A model generated the notes under the pieces. The model made no database searches. It was not told the DNA's origin and worked only from the letters and a program-made list of their open reading frames with translations. 64,000 nucleotides of DNA from Diphasiastrum complanatum (taxonomy: Eukaryota; Streptophyta; Lycopodiopsida; Lycopodiales; Lycopodiaceae). The translations under genes and the position numbers were made by a program. Positions 63,442 through 64,000 of the stretch are shown piece by piece; positions within the stretch are counted from its first letter, which is position 1, and each line of letters starts with the position of its first letter. Location: positions 19,969,003-20,033,002 of the forward strand of contig CM055111.1 of NCBI GenBank assembly GCA_029204225.1, in the 5' to 3' direction.

Positions 63442-64000
63442 TGTGAAAGTACAATACTTTTTGGACCATAGATGGGTCTTCAAAGATCCACAAGAGTAAT
63501 TATATACTTGCCTAACAATCTATCAAAAAACTAGTCAACAAAATCTTGATCTAGACTGGCAATTTGACAAATAACAAGCATTGATAAGCAAATCAAATAT
63601 CAAGAACATAGATATGAGCCCACATGTATTTGGATATGAATATCCTTGCTTTAGCACCTCCAATTGATGGCTTATTAGGAACATTTCCTGACTTTCCAGA
63701 CATTTTTTCACTTTTTTCAATTGTGACATTTCCTTTATGTAGTCATGTTTTTCAAAGAACTTCTTCCAACTTTTTGATAGTTGATTTAGACAGGGACTCT
63801 GGTTTTGTATTCCAAGCAAATAGAATGTGAAGATTAATAAGTCTCTCAATCACATGTACCTCACATGTACCTCAGCATGCAATGTGCATATATGAACATA
63901 TTTCAGTGGAATTGGCAAAACACCTTTCAGATTTGAATCTTCTACTTCTCTTGTTGGGCCAATGTTCATATCGTAGCAATTCTTCATGCACTAAATACAA
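63442..64000 (-). repeat. 5' LTR of minus-strand copia (continues past window)
   Basis: Plus strand starts TGTGAAAGTACAATAC right after the primer site. The segment 63525-63640 is the reverse complement of 62215-62325. The outer end is not inside the window. Confidence 0.75.

Noticed and set aside
1-64000. tRNA or other structural RNA genes
   Set aside because: Only tRNA-complementary primer sites of retroelements were found; no cloverleaf with A and B boxes was recognised by eye. A tRNAscan run would be decisive.

Overview
The window looks like a repeat-rich nuclear segment of a land plant. The evidence is plant-type Ty1/copia elements primed by initiator-Met tRNA (TGGTATCAGAGC primer sites), plant-type Ty3/gypsy pieces, an EamA/DMT transporter gene with GT-AG introns and a plastid-type family signature, a short CCCTAAA telomeric-type stretch, AT-rich spacer DNA and long CT/AC microsatellites. 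Dense, old, nested retroelements suggest a large genome (conifer, fern, lycophyte or bryophyte rather than a compact angiosperm), but I cannot name the species. Nothing looks bacterial or organellar.

Layout. 1-6.5 kb: a dispersed repeat (family Q), degraded copia fragments on both strands, and a copia gag-protease fragment with its own primer site and 765-bp LTR (minus strand). 6.5-8.1 kb: a minus-strand copy of the last exon of the EamA gene, interrupted by a GC-rich, Mutator-like, 511-bp insertion with a clean 9-bp target duplication. 8.3-14.0 kb: the 3' end and LTR of a plus-strand copia, abutting a nearly complete minus-strand copia gag-pol of 1248 codons, the only long intact coding frame here. 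14-26 kb: a SET-domain-like, acidic, unidentified protein family present as two degraded inverted copies (14.0-16.5 and 24.0-26.0 kb), between them gypsy and copia scraps and a dense cluster of CACGTG boxes. 26.3-30.0 kb: a tandem array of about 3.6 copies of a roughly 1-kb unit loaded with CT and AC microsatellites. 30-38 kb: copia elements of one family on both strands plus other retroelement debris. 39.5-44.2 kb: the one host-type gene, an EamA/DMT transporter with three visible introns, carrying a premature stop and a gypsy-type LTR piece in intron 3. 45-52 kb: more copia gag/RT fragments, a zinc-knuckle gag, and dispersed repeats shared with 16.5-17.7 kb. 52.6-55.8 kb: a second GC-rich element (opposite orientation), a second minus-strand EamA exon copy and repeat Q. 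56-64 kb: a copia RT fragment, a Ty3/gypsy integrase followed by a long extra coiled-coil reading region, and two copia ends fused head to head.

How the parts relate. The EamA locus at 40-44 kb seems to be a parent-type copy. Two intronless last-exon copies (6.5 and 53.6 kb) share over 1 kb of non-coding flank with each other but not with the parent, so they derive from one duplicated unit. One of them is an empty site for the GC-rich element. Almost all other coding signal is retroelement gag, protease, integrase, reverse transcriptase or RNase H. I found no convincing tRNA, rRNA, CRISPR or operon-like system. The most unusual items are the SET-like repeated family, the extra region downstream of the gypsy integrase, the GC-rich Mutator-like pair, the macrosatellite and the CACGTG cluster. 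Identities and boundaries were judged by eye, without alignment software.
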